A DNA stretch of 64,000 nt from Lysinibacillus sp. FSL W8-0992 (GTDB lineage Bacteria > Bacillota > Bacilli > Bacillales_A > Planococcaceae): assembly GCF_038008685.1 (NCBI RefSeq), contig NZ_JBBOZQ010000001.1, positions 868,001 to 932,000 of the forward strand, read 5' to 3'. Each line of letters opens with the position of its first letter. Within the stretch, counting starts at the first letter, position 1. The notes under the pieces were generated by a model that saw only the letters and a list, made by a program, of their open reading frames with translations, was not told where the DNA came from and did no database searches. The position numbers were made by a program, and so were the translations under genes. Shown here piece by piece: positions 17,474 to 25,741 of the stretch.

Positions 17474-18664
17474 TTATTTTGTATAGTTATCGAAGTAACC
17501 TTGAATATAAATCATTGGTGTTCCTTTGTCGCCTGAGCCTGAAGTTAAGTCAGAAAGAGAACCGATTAAGTCTGTTAATTTACGAGGTGTTGTACCTTGA
17601 GCGGCCATTTGACCAGTTAAATCCTCGTCTTTATTTTGAATATATTCAGAGATAGCTGCTTTTAATTCTTCTCCACGAAGATCAGCAAAGTCATTATCTG
17701 CTAAGTATTTTAATTTTACTTCATTCGGTGTACCATCTAGGCCAGCAGTGAAGGCAGGAGATACAACTGGGTCAGCTAGCTCCCAAATTTTACCCACTGG
17801 ATCTTTAAATGCGCCATCGCCATAAACCATTACTTCTACTGTTTTACCAGTAGCTTCTTTGATTTTTGCTTGGATGCCATCAACGATTGGTTGGCAAGTA
17901 TGTGGGAATAGTTTTACACTTTCTTCAGTCGCTTTGTTTGAACCAAGTAGACCGTATTCAGCATTGAAGCCTGAACCATTTACAGATACAGCTAAAATGT
18001 TATCTAACGAGAATACTTTTTCAGCACCATTTGTTGTTAAAATGCGTTTTGTACGGAAGCGAGTGTGAATATCACATGTTAGTACGCTTTTTGTATAGTC
18101 TAAAATTGTTTTCGGGTTGTTTGAGAAGATTACTTCACAAGCAGCTCCTTCAGCTTCAATTAATTCTTTGTAGTATTCGATATAATCGACACCTGTAAAT
18201 GTGTGTTTTTTATAGCCGAAATGTTCACGGAATTCAGCTTCCGTTAATGTATCTGTCCAAGGGTTAATACCTTTTACATCTAATTCATCGATATCAACTA
18301 AGTGGTTACCAACTTCATCAGATGGGTAGCTTAGCATTAAAACAACTTTTTTTACACCTTTTGCAATACCACGTAAGCAGTTTGCAAAGCGGTTACGGCT
18401 TAAAATTGGGAAAATCACACCAACAGTATCGTCGCCGAATTTAGCAGCTACGTCCGCTGCAATGTCATCGATTGATGCATAGTTACCTTGTGCACGAGCT
18501 ACAACTGATTCTGTTACTGTAACAATATCACGATCTTCAATTGAATAGCCTTCCACTTTAGCGGCATTTAACACTGTATCAACAACGATTTGTTCAATAT
18601 TATCACCTTCGTTAATAATAGGACCACGAAGACCTCTTACAACTGTACCAACTACACGTTCCAA
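17474..18664 (-). CDS. Coenzyme F420-0:L-glutamate ligase-like protein (CofE family, function in this host unknown)
   Basis: 396 residues. The N-terminal part (VVRGLRGPIINEGDNI, RDIVTVTESVVARAQG, FPILSRNRFANCLRGIAKG) and the centre (GSGFNAEYGLLGSNK, VEVMVYGDGAFKDP) match long CofE/FbiB-type ligases annotated in Clostridia and Bacilli. True CofE adds glutamate to F420-0 with GTP, but F420 biosynthesis is not expected in such hosts and no other cof gene is in view, so the real substrate is unknown. The start is TTG with GAGGAGAG 8 bases upstream. A LysR-type gene is divergent 133 bases away and is the likely regulator. Confidence 0.8.
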   Translation of the reverse strand: MERVVGTVVRGLRGPIINEGDNIEQIVVDTVLNAAKVEGYSIEDRDIVTVTESVVARAQGNYASIDDIAADVAAKFGDDTVGVIFPILSRNRFANCLRGIAKGVKKVVLMLSYPSDEVGNHLVDIDELDVKGINPWTDTLTEAEFREHFGYKKHTFTGVDYIEYYKELIEAEGAACEVIFSNNPKTILDYTKSVLTCDIHTRFRTKRILTTNGAEKVFSLDNILAVSVNGSGFNAEYGLLGSNKATEESVKLFPHTCQPIVDGIQAKIKEATGKTVEVMVYGDGAFKDPVGKIWELADPVVSPAFTAGLDGTPNEVKLKYLADNDFADLRGEELKAAISEYIQNKDEDLTGQMAAQGTTPRKLTDLIGSLSDLTSGSGDKGTPMIYIQGYFDNYTK

Positions 18665-18797
18665 AATAATCTCTCCTCATAAAAAGCTATATGTTAATTT
18701 AAATAATATGAATAAAATCAATATGATTTTACTATACGCTCAGTTAATGATATAAGTAAAATTAATAGTTTGTATAATAGCTATAAGGAGTACTTAT

Positions 18798-19718
18798 ATG
18801 ATAGGGAAATTAGATTTATATCGTGTTTTTAGTGTTGTTGCTAAAAGTAGTAGTTTTTCTAGGGCGGCTAAAGATTTATTTATGACGCAGCCGGCAGTTA
18901 GCCAAGCAATGATGCAATTGGAAAAAGAACTTGGTACACGACTCTTCAATCGTACACCGAAAGGCGTAACATTAACGACAGAGGGGAAGCTGCTGTATGA
19001 ATATACAAACTCGGCATTAGGTCTTTTAGATGCTGGAGAGGAAAAGCTTCTGGAATTTAAAAACTTAACGACGGGGCAATTAAAAATAGGTGTAGGAGAT
19101 ACGATTTCACGCTTCTTTTTAATGCCCTATCTCGAGGCTTTTCATACGATGTATCCGAATATTAAGCTACAGATGCTAAATGGTACGACCTCTGAAATAT
19201 GTAACTTTATTAAATCTGGTGAAGTGGATGTAGGGCTTTGCAATTTTCCGATAGAAGATGTGAGTCTACAATTAACAGTGTGTACGGAAATACAGGATAT
19301 TTTCGTATGTGGAGAGAAATATAAAACACTGCAATCAAAAAGCTTACGTTTTGAAGATCTACTTAAGTTTCCACTTATTTTTCTAGAGAAGAAATCCAAC
19401 TCAAGAAATTATGTAGAAAATTATTTACTGTCGAAAGGAATTCAAATTGCACCTGAGTTTGAACTCGGCTCGCATGATTTAGTGCTTGAATTTGCACGTA
19501 GTAATTTAGGGATTGCTTGTGTAACTAAAGAGTTTTCACAGGATTATTTGCAACGAGGACTACTATATGAGCTTCCATTAACAGAAAGCATTCCAAATCG
19601 TAGCATTGGTATGTGTTATTTAAAAAGTGTTCCATTGTCCCGTGCTGCTACAAAATTTATAGAGATTATCGAGCGTAAACAGGCTCGTAAAACGATAAAC
19701 CCTAGAACATTAAAATAA
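18798..19718 (+). CDS. LysR-family transcriptional regulator, divergent from the CofE-like gene
   Basis: 306 residues. The N-terminal winged helix-turn-helix is clear (FSRAAKDLFMTQPAVSQAMM at ~21-40, then LEKELGTRLFNRTPKGVTLT). The effector domain follows from ~residue 90 (GQLKIGVGDTISRFFLMPYL, GEVDVGLCNFPIED). AAGGAG lies 7 bases before the ATG. LysR regulators typically control a divergently transcribed neighbour, here the CofE-like ligase; the inducer is unknown. Gene and terminator overlap slightly at the 3' end. Confidence 0.93.
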   Translation: MIGKLDLYRVFSVVAKSSSFSRAAKDLFMTQPAVSQAMMQLEKELGTRLFNRTPKGVTLTTEGKLLYEYTNSALGLLDAGEEKLLEFKNLTTGQLKIGVGDTISRFFLMPYLEAFHTMYPNIKLQMLNGTTSEICNFIKSGEVDVGLCNFPIEDVSLQLTVCTEIQDIFVCGEKYKTLQSKSLRFEDLLKFPLIFLEKKSNSRNYVENYLLSKGIQIAPEFELGSHDLVLEFARSNLGIACVTKEFSQDYLQRGLLYELPLTESIPNRSIGMCYLKSVPLSRAATKFIEIIERKQARKTINPRTLK

Positions 19719-19756
19719 GCTTAGCGACTAAAATATAGCCAGCTAAGCTTTTTTTA
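19718..19756. terminator. Bidirectional terminator between the two convergent LysR genes
   Basis: AGCTTAGC (19718-19725) pairs with GCTAAGCT (19742-19749) followed by seven T residues. It overlaps the last bases of both flanking genes. Confidence 0.85.
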
Positions 19757-20641
19757 TGTCTCATTTTTCCTCGTAATAAATTCAATAAGTGCTTCAACAT
19801 TCCGTTTATTCTTCATCGTAGGTGAGTGAAGGTAAGAAAAAGTCCGCATAAAACGTTGTTCCGCAAGTGGCAAAATGGCAATATCGCCATTTCGTATATC
19901 ACGCTCAATAACACTGCCAGACAGTAAAGACAGGCCGAGTCCTTCAATGACACTTTCCTTCACGCCTTGATTGCTACTAATTGTTAGAAGTGAATGTACT
20001 TGAAGACCATTTGTGCGAAATAGATGGTCTAAATAATTGCGTGTTCCTGAGCCAACTTCTCGTGCAACCCATTTTTGTCGTTGTAATTGTGAAATAGTAA
20101 TAGAGGGTTGCTCAGCAAGGGAATTGTTACTTGCACTAACTATAAATAATTCATCTTGCATAAATGGCTGAATGACGAGCTCATTGTCATGTGCTTGCCC
20201 CTCTATAAGCCCAATATCTACTTGTAATAGCTTGGTAAATTGAATAATTTCATCTGTATTGCCAATAATAACTTGTAACTCTAATTGAGGAAATTGTTGT
20301 TGAAGTTTTGACAAAATGGATGGCAGAATATTTTCGCCAATCGTAAAGCTTGCTCCAATAATGAGCGTTCCTTGAATAGAGTGATGATATGCTAAAATAT
20401 CTTCCTGTGCAGCCTCCGCAATGGCCATAATTTGCTTTGCACGTTTATATAAAATTTCACCAGTAGGAGTAATTTGCACAGACTTTGGCGAGCGAATAAA
20501 TAATGTCGTGTGAAACTCTTGTTCAAGGTTTTTAATATGTAGACTCACACTAGGTTGGGAAATATGTAAAATTTCTGAGGCTTTCGTAAAATTGTTTACT
20601 TCAACTAATGTAATAAAAGTTTTTAACGCATCGTATTGCAT
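19754..20641 (-). CDS. LysR-family transcriptional regulator (CysL/YwfK-like), divergent from yeiH
   Basis: 295 residues. The helix-turn-helix is at ~18-40 (FTKASEILHISQPSVSLHIK). The effector-binding domain (GTLIIGASFTIGENILPSIL, LLQVDIGLIEGQ, WVAREVGSGTRNYLD) has the GxGTR pattern common to CysL/CbbR-type regulators. ATG 20641 with AAGGGG 7 bases upstream is favoured over the adjacent GTG 20644. The 114-base divergent promoter region to the YeiH-type exporter contains several AT-rich T-N11-A candidates but none stands out. Confidence 0.92.
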   Translation of the reverse strand: MQYDALKTFITLVEVNNFTKASEILHISQPSVSLHIKNLEQEFHTTLFIRSPKSVQITPTGEILYKRAKQIMAIAEAAQEDILAYHHSIQGTLIIGASFTIGENILPSILSKLQQQFPQLELQVIIGNTDEIIQFTKLLQVDIGLIEGQAHDNELVIQPFMQDELFIVSASNNSLAEQPSITISQLQRQKWVAREVGSGTRNYLDHLFRTNGLQVHSLLTISSNQGVKESVIEGLGLSLLSGSVIERDIRNGDIAILPLAEQRFMRTFSYLHSPTMKNKRNVEALIEFITRKNET

Positions 20642-20755
20642 CACATCACCCCTTATAATTAGAAAAATTAATGATAGTAATTATATATATGTATTTTACT
20701 AATGATTACCTTTTTTATAAAGTAATATTCATAAAGAATGAAAGAAGTGGACAGC

Positions 20756-21772
20756 ATGGAACAACAACAAGGGATTAAGAAATTCCTAACGCCACCTTTT
20801 ATAAAGGGCATTATATTGACGTTGGGCCTTGCCTTAGTGGCTAAGTATATTTCTACATTTCCTTTCTTCTCAATTTTAGGGCAGCTTGTGATAGCAATTA
20901 TACTAGGTATGGCTTGGAGAGCAGCGTTTAGTGTGCCAGATGCGTGGCAAACAGGTATATCCTTTTCGAGTAAAAAACTATTGCGTTTCGGTATTATTTT
21001 GCTTGGTATGCGGTTGAACTTAGCTGATATTTATCATGCAGGGGCAGGCGTTTTTCTTATTGCATTCATCAATTTAGTATTTGCACTGTTTGTTGTTTAC
21101 GGCTTAACGAAGATATTTAATGTAGATAAAAAGCTCGGCATTTTAACAGCCTGCGGGACAGCTATTTGTGGGGCTGCGGCTGTAGTTGCAATTGCGCCTC
21201 AAATTAAAGCAAATGAAAAAGAAACAGCAGTAGGTGCAGCGATTGTAGCGTTGCTTGGTACAGTATTTACACTTGTTTATACGCTGTTGTATTCAATATT
21301 TGGTTTAACGCCAACCGAATATGGTATTTTTGCGGGAGGTACATTACATGAAATAGCTCATGTCATTGCAGCAGCGTCTGCAGGTGGTGATGAGGCTGTT
21401 GATATGGCAGTCATAGTAAAATTAACTCGCGTAGCATTACTTGTGCCAGTGGCAATAGTAATCGGTATTATGTATCAAAGAAGGGATAAAGAACAAGGAA
21501 ATAAAGCATTTTCTCTTTCTATTATTCCTTGGTTTATTCTAGGGTTTTTAGTAATGAGCGGGATTAATTCATTAGGAATAGTACCACCAGCAGTTGCGCA
21601 AACTTTTGTGAACTGTGCGTATATTTTAATTGCGATGGCGATGGCAGGATTAGGATTAAATGTAGAGATTAAAACGTTTAAGCAATTGGGCATTAAAGCA
21701 TTTATCGCAGGATTAATCGGTTCTGTTTGTTTATCAGTTGTCGGCTACATTTTAGTAGTCGTGTTTCAATAA
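20756..21772 (+). CDS. yeiH: YeiH-family putative sulfate exporter
   Basis: 338 residues with about ten TM helices and the UPF0324/YeiH signatures LLRFGIILLGMRLNLADI, LTACGTAICGAAAVVAIAP, GIFAGGTLHEIAHVIAAAS and MAGLGLNVEIKTFK. Members are annotated as sulfate/sulfonate exporters on genetic grounds; direct transport data are thin. ATG 20756 is chosen (weak AAGTGG upstream) over ATG 20738, which has no ribosome site. It is divergent from a CysL-like LysR gene, the arrangement seen in E. coli yeiE-yeiH, which supports LysR control. Confidence 0.9.
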   Translation: MEQQQGIKKFLTPPFIKGIILTLGLALVAKYISTFPFFSILGQLVIAIILGMAWRAAFSVPDAWQTGISFSSKKLLRFGIILLGMRLNLADIYHAGAGVFLIAFINLVFALFVVYGLTKIFNVDKKLGILTACGTAICGAAAVVAIAPQIKANEKETAVGAAIVALLGTVFTLVYTLLYSIFGLTPTEYGIFAGGTLHEIAHVIAAASAGGDEAVDMAVIVKLTRVALLVPVAIVIGIMYQRRDKEQGNKAFSLSIIPWFILGFLVMSGINSLGIVPPAVAQTFVNCAYILIAMAMAGLGLNVEIKTFKQLGIKAFIAGLIGSVCLSVVGYILVVVFQ

Positions 21773-21779
21773 TTGTGTG

Positions 21780-21844
21780 AGTGACTGACACTTGTATTCC
21801 ATATTACCTGGGGAATATTCAAAATTGTGTGAGTGCCTGGCACT
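21780..21844. repeat. Two copies of a short dispersed palindromic element
   Basis: AGTGACTGACACT (21780-21792) and AGTGCCTGGCACT (21832-21844) are each preceded by AATTGTGTG. The second is a 13-bp palindrome about a central T. A third copy in opposite orientation is at 29308-29320, with the same TTG(T)xTGAGTGCC context. Confidence 0.7.
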
Positions 21845-21850
21845 TAAATT

Positions 21851-21890
21851 AAAAAACCATGCATATTTCTAGAAATATGCATGGTTTTTT
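21851..21890. terminator. Perfect 40-bp palindromic bidirectional terminator
   Basis: AAAAAACCATGCATATTTCT is followed directly by its exact reverse complement, ending in TTTTTT on both strands. It serves yeiH and the convergent heme-oxygenase gene. Confidence 0.92.
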
Positions 21891-21931
21891 AGATAGAATC
21901 AGAAGATATTTAAAAGGTTTACAATTCGTTA

Positions 21932-22267
21932 TTAGCTTTGTGCTTCGATAGAAGAAGCAAGCTCAGCAATAACAATTTTACTGCCGATAATAGGGCTATT
22001 CTCAGGTTTTGCACCTTCTGAGCCAGGCTCTGGACGGTGATGTGCCGCAGCAAAAGCATCACTATTACGCCAAGCTTGGAAATGTTCCTTAGATTCCCAG
22101 TACATATTGACGCTCATTTCGTCATATGTAGGATCATCTGTCGAGATTAATACCTCTACTTTATGAAAGCCCTCAAACTGTTGTAGAGGACCTGGCTTCG
22201 TAAAGTTTGGTGCCATTTTTGCTGCAAAGCCAGGCTTTACTTGAATACGATTTGTAACAATAATCAT
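21932..22267 (-). CDS. isdG: IsdG-type heme-degrading monooxygenase
   Basis: 111 residues, a dimeric ferredoxin-like (ABM) fold. The IsdG/IsdI catalytic triad is visible: Asn in VTNRIQV, Trp in MYWESKEHFQAW and His in FAAAHHRP. The PENSPIIGSKI segment near the C-terminus also matches IsdG. It opens heme to release iron. Control fits: a Fur box lies about 60 bases upstream, over the promoter region. It stands alone; no isd surface receptor or heme transporter genes are nearby. TAGGGGG lies 6-7 bases before the ATG. Confidence 0.88.
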   Translation of the reverse strand: MIIVTNRIQVKPGFAAKMAPNFTKPGPLQQFEGFHKVEVLISTDDPTYDEMSVNMYWESKEHFQAWRNSDAFAAAHHRPEPGSEGAKPENSPIIGSKIVIAELASSIEAQS

Positions 22268-22321
22268 ACTATTACCCCCTAATCATTTTATTGAAGATAG
22301 TCTAAACTACAATTGAATGAA

Positions 22322-22343
22322 TTATCAATGATTATCATTCGCA
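22322..22343 (-). promoter_or_regulatory. Fur box upstream of the heme oxygenase gene
   Basis: The core AATGATTATCATT (22327-22339) matches the centre of the classic 19-bp GATAATGATTATCATTATC at every base. It overlaps a leftward TTGATA -35 candidate for the gene starting at 22267, so iron-loaded Fur should repress it. Confidence 0.8.
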
Positions 22344-22514
22344 ATCAATGATAAGTGTCCAAAGAAGCCATTGTCAACCGAATTGCAATAATTCAAGAGA
22401 AGAATAATAACTTTTTCTATAAATGCATTAGATGAATAGGTTGTATGGTGGATCGTTATAAGTCTGTTTTCAAATATACAAATATACATATAGAGCATTG
22501 TTCTGTAGAGCTTG

Positions 22515-22548
22515 CTGACATTTAGCTGACATAAACAGATGCTATAAT
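22515..22548 (+). promoter_or_regulatory. Promoter of the two-component genes with tandem CTGACA sites
   Basis: CTGACA at 22515-22520 and 22526-22531 (11-bp period), then TATAAT at 22543-22548. The second repeat begins 17 bases before the -10. The -35 region is otherwise weak, as expected for activation by an OmpR-type regulator. The same arrangement recurs before prsA. Confidence 0.65.
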
Positions 22549-22579
22549 AAAAAATCAACAAGCCGTGGCGGGGTGAAAA

Positions 22580-23269
22580 ATGATGACCAAAATATTAGTG
22601 GTGGAAGACGAATTCGCAATTAGCCAAGTATTGAAGGCTTATTTGCAAAAGGTTGGATATGAAGTTGTACAATGCTTTACGGGTGGTCAGGCAATAGAAG
22701 TGTTTACGGAACATCAGCCTGATTTAGTATTATTAGATATTATGTTACCTGAAAAAAACGGCTGGACGATTTTACGAGAAATTCGCAATGAGAGCGCTTG
22801 TCCAGTTATTATGCTAACTGCGTTAGGGGATGTAAATTACCGTTTAGAAGGTTTCGATCAAGGTGCAGACGATTATATTCCTAAACCGTTTATAGCTGAC
22901 GAAGTTGTCGCGCGAGTAAAGGCTGTATTAAGGCGAGCTGAAAACAATCATGAAACAACTTTAAAGAAGCGATTTGGTCAGTTGGAAATTGATATGCAGG
23001 CGCATCAAGTGCACCTCAATGGTCAAGAAATTGTGTTAACACCGCGGGATTTATCGGTGCTCTTATTTTTAGCAGAACATCCAAATCAAACATTTACAAG
23101 AGATCAGCTCATTGAACAAGTATGGGGCTGGGAATATGACGGCAGTGATCGAGCCGTCGATTTAGCGGTGAAGCGATTACGGAAAGCGCTTATAAACTGG
23201 GATGAAGCAGAAGGAGAGATTAAAACATTACGTGGATTGGGGTATCAGTTAAGTGTTCAAAAAAAATAG
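22580..23269 (+). CDS. OmpR-family response regulator
   Basis: 229 residues. The receiver domain has acidic pair E9/D10, phospho-acceptor Asp53 in LLDIMLPEKNGW, TALGD and Lys in DYIPKPF. The C-terminal winged helix (residues ~130-228) shows LTPRDLSVLLFLAEHPNQTF, QVWGWEYDGSDRAVDLAVKR and LRGLGYQL, standard OmpR/PhoB type. GGCGGGG lies 6-7 bases before the start. It overlaps the sensor kinase gene by 17 bases, so they are co-translated. Tandem CTGACA repeats in its own promoter and in the prsA promoter are likely binding sites. Confidence 0.95.
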   Translation: MMTKILVVEDEFAISQVLKAYLQKVGYEVVQCFTGGQAIEVFTEHQPDLVLLDIMLPEKNGWTILREIRNESACPVIMLTALGDVNYRLEGFDQGADDYIPKPFIADEVVARVKAVLRRAENNHETTLKKRFGQLEIDMQAHQVHLNGQEIVLTPRDLSVLLFLAEHPNQTFTRDQLIEQVWGWEYDGSDRAVDLAVKRLRKALINWDEAEGEIKTLRGLGYQLSVQKK

Positions 23270-24677
23270 GCGAATCTCCTTACTCAACTATTGGACGAGA
23301 CGTTATTTACTTACACTCTTTATAGGGCTAGCCATTATCTCTTTAATTTCCGCTAGCTGGATACGTCACACAGCTTTTGAAAATCGGCTTGATTTAATGA
23401 ATTTTATAGCGGAAGAAACAGTTTATCGGTTGACGGATACGACTGGTTCAAATGCGCCTACAGACGGCATACCAGGCTTTATCGGTAATCGTGAACGATA
23501 TAATATGAGAGAAATTGATCCGATTTTATATGTAGTTGATGTAAAAGGCAATGTTCTGACAAGTAATCGACCGATGCCTCCAGGAAGCACTAATAATGTT
23601 GCTAACTTATTAGATAATGAAGAAGGAACAAAGAAGATACTAGTCGAAGTCGATAGCAAAAAGACAGTTCAATATGTAGTGAAAAAGAAGATTGAAAAGG
23701 ATAATAATGTAGTTGGATGGGTGCTTGTGCTAGAGAAAAAGGAAAATTTGACAAAAGTTCAACAAGAATATGGTCAACTTGCCTTACTAATTGGAGCTCT
23801 TGCTGTCCTAGGCTGGGGAGCGATCTATTTCTTATCAAAGCGCTTAGTACGTCCAATTAAGCAGGTAGCTGAAGCGGCTAAACAAGTACAAGAAGGCAAT
23901 TATACATTTGATTTACCTCAAAATAATAAAGAAGAAGAAATTTTCGAGCTTGTCACATCCTTTAAGGAAATGGCCAATAAGCTAGAACAATTAGAGAGAA
24001 CGCGAACAGAGCTGCTTGCTGGTGTGACGCATGAGCTGAAAACGCCTGTTACGTCCATTAGTGGGCTTTTGCAGGCTGTAAGAGATGGTGTTGTAACTGG
24101 TAAGGACGCTAAAGAATTTATTCAAATGGCTTTGCTCGAAACGACGAAAATGAAAACGATGGTTGGAGATTTACTAGCTTTTAATAGTTTTGCAGTAGAT
24201 GCGATCCCTGTTAAGCTCGTCACAGTGAATGTCAATCATCTTGTGCGAGATGCTGTGGCACAGTGGGAAGTGATGGAGGATGAAGAAAACGTTAAAATAC
24301 AAGTAAATTATCTTCTGGAGTCAGTAAATGTGCAGGCAGATGTCGTACGTATGCAGCAAATATTCACAAACCTTTTAACAAATGCAAAGCAAGCAATGCA
24401 GGAAGGGTTAGTGACGATTACATTAAGGCAAAAACTTGATAGGGTCATTATTGCTGTTAAAGATACAGGGAACGGAATAACTCAAGAAGATCAGGCATTT
24501 ATTTTCGAACGATTTTATAGAGGGGAAAATAAAAAATACGCTGTTCGAGGACTAGGCTTAGGTTTACCATTAAGTAAAATGATGGCTCAATCAATTGGTG
24601 GTGATTTACGTTTAGTTGAAAGTAATCCAACAGGAACATGCTTTGAAATAACCTTATTAAAGGCTACTACGCTGTAA
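23253..24677 (+). CDS. Membrane sensor histidine kinase
   Basis: 474 residues. TM1 is at ~17-37, an extracellular sensor of ~135 residues follows, TM2 lies at ~176-194, then HAMP, the dimerisation/phosphorylation helix GVTHELKTPVTSISGLLQAV (His260), and an HATPase_c domain with N box FTNLLTNAKQAM, G1 DTGNGI, F box FERFYRG and G2 GLGLGLPLSK. GTG start inside the regulator gene. The extracellular position of the sensor fits a signal at the cell surface, in line with the secreted-protein foldase and surface kinase genes that follow. Confidence 0.94.
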   Translation: MFKKNRRISLLNYWTRRYLLTLFIGLAIISLISASWIRHTAFENRLDLMNFIAEETVYRLTDTTGSNAPTDGIPGFIGNRERYNMREIDPILYVVDVKGNVLTSNRPMPPGSTNNVANLLDNEEGTKKILVEVDSKKTVQYVVKKKIEKDNNVVGWVLVLEKKENLTKVQQEYGQLALLIGALAVLGWGAIYFLSKRLVRPIKQVAEAAKQVQEGNYTFDLPQNNKEEEIFELVTSFKEMANKLEQLERTRTELLAGVTHELKTPVTSISGLLQAVRDGVVTGKDAKEFIQMALLETTKMKTMVGDLLAFNSFAVDAIPVKLVTVNVNHLVRDAVAQWEVMEDEENVKIQVNYLLESVNVQADVVRMQQIFTNLLTNAKQAMQEGLVTITLRQKLDRVIIAVKDTGNGITQEDQAFIFERFYRGENKKYAVRGLGLGLPLSKMMAQSIGGDLRLVESNPTGTCFEITLLKATTL

Positions 24678-24698
24678 CGGCGTGGTGGCTTTTTTTGT
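24661..24698 (+). terminator. Terminator after the sensor kinase gene
   Basis: AGGCTACTACGC pairs with GCGTGGTGGCT (including G-U pairs), followed by seven T residues. It overlaps the kinase stop codon and separates the regulatory genes from the prsA promoter. Confidence 0.82.
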
Positions 24699-24782
24699 GC
24701 TGTATGGGAGAGAAGGGGATTTGTGAAGCTAGTATAAAGATTCACAAATGGAAATGTAAAAATTTTTGAAGGAATTGTAAAG

Positions 24783-24816
24783 CTGACATCTGACTGACAC
24801 ATAAGCACTTTATAGT
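24783..24816 (+). promoter_or_regulatory. Promoter of the prsA-VTC-DUF4956-cotH operon with tandem CTGACA sites
   Basis: CTGACA at 24783-24788 and 24794-24799 (11-bp period), then TATAGT at 24811-24816. Distances from repeats to -10 are 28 and 17 bases, identical to those at 22515. Strong candidate operator of the adjacent OmpR-type regulator. Confidence 0.65.
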
Positions 24817-24859
24817 AAGCAATGTAAACGAGAAAATAAACGAAAGGATGTTATAGAGA

Positions 24860-25723
24860 ATGACTATAAATTCAAGGTTTATCAAGATATTTGCTGTTCC
24901 CGTTGCATTAGCAATGCTATTAACTGGATGTGGAGAGAGTACCGATTATGTGGCAACGGTGGACGGTGAGAAGATTCTCCAGACAGAGCTAGATGAGGCA
25001 TTGCGCAGTCAATATGGCACAGACATGTTAAACACACTCATAGACAATAAAATCATCGAACTCGAGGCAAAAAAAGAAGGCATTACTATATCGGATGACG
25101 CCATTAAAGTGGAATATGATGAATTGGTTGAATCGTATGGCGGGGAGGATGCTTTACAAGAAGCACTCGATGCAAATGGTCTAACGAAGGAGAGTGTCAA
25201 TGATAATATTCGAATGTATCTGATGACGAAGGATGTAATTGCAGCAAGCATTGACATTACAGATGAGGAATTAAAGCAATATTTTGAAGAAAATAAGGAT
25301 GACTACGGTCAACCAGAACAAGTTGCAGCTAGTCATATTTTTCTTGAGGATGAAGCAACTGCAAAAGAGGTTGAAGCGAAAATAAAAGCTGGTGAGGACT
25401 TTGCTGAGCTAGCGAAAGCATATTCAACTGATACAGATACAAGTGAAGACGGCGGTGATTTAGGCTATATTAGCCGAGGGCAGATGGATGAGCAGTTTGA
25501 AGAGGCAGCCTTCGCTCTTGAAAAAGATGCCGTTAGCGGGGTAGTACAGTCAGCAGAAGGCTATCACATCATTAAAGTGACTGGTAAAGTGCCAGCAGAA
25601 GAAGCCGTATTTGAAGATGTTAAAGATGAAATTTATGAAACAGTATTGGAAACACGTATCAATGAAGAATATACGACTTGGTTAGCTGAAAAACAAGAGC
25701 AATACAAAATTGAAAAGAAATAG
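24860..25723 (+). CDS. prsA: PrsA-like peptidyl-prolyl isomerase foldase lipoprotein
   Basis: 287 residues. The signal peptide has lipobox LLTGC (Cys24). An N-terminal SurA-like helical region (VATVDGEKILQTELDEAL) precedes a central parvulin domain at ~150-245 (VAASHIFLEDEATAKEVEAK, FAELAKAYSTDTDTSEDGGD, LGYISRGQMDEQFEEAAFAL, GYHIIKV). PrsA proteins fold secreted proteins outside the membrane. Here it heads an operon with VTC, DUF4956 and CotH genes, suggesting it serves that system, possibly the large CotH-type product; it may be one of several PrsA paralogues in the genome. A weak AAAGGATG site precedes the ATG. Confidence 0.92.
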   Translation: MTINSRFIKIFAVPVALAMLLTGCGESTDYVATVDGEKILQTELDEALRSQYGTDMLNTLIDNKIIELEAKKEGITISDDAIKVEYDELVESYGGEDALQEALDANGLTKESVNDNIRMYLMTKDVIAASIDITDEELKQYFEENKDDYGQPEQVAASHIFLEDEATAKEVEAKIKAGEDFAELAKAYSTDTDTSEDGGDLGYISRGQMDEQFEEAAFALEKDAVSGVVQSAEGYHIIKVTGKVPAEEAVFEDVKDEIYETVLETRINEEYTTWLAEKQEQYKIEKK

Positions 25724-25741
25724 TAGGAAGGAGAAAATATC

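Noticed and set aside
21780-21792. ACTGACACT as a third site for the two-component regulator
   Set aside because: It is a single copy belonging to the short AGTGCCTGGCACT repeat family and lacks the 11-bp partner and a -10 box.
22325-22561. 78-codon leftward frame between the heme oxygenase and regulator genes
   Set aside because: It covers the Fur box and the CTGACA promoter, and has no ribosome site.
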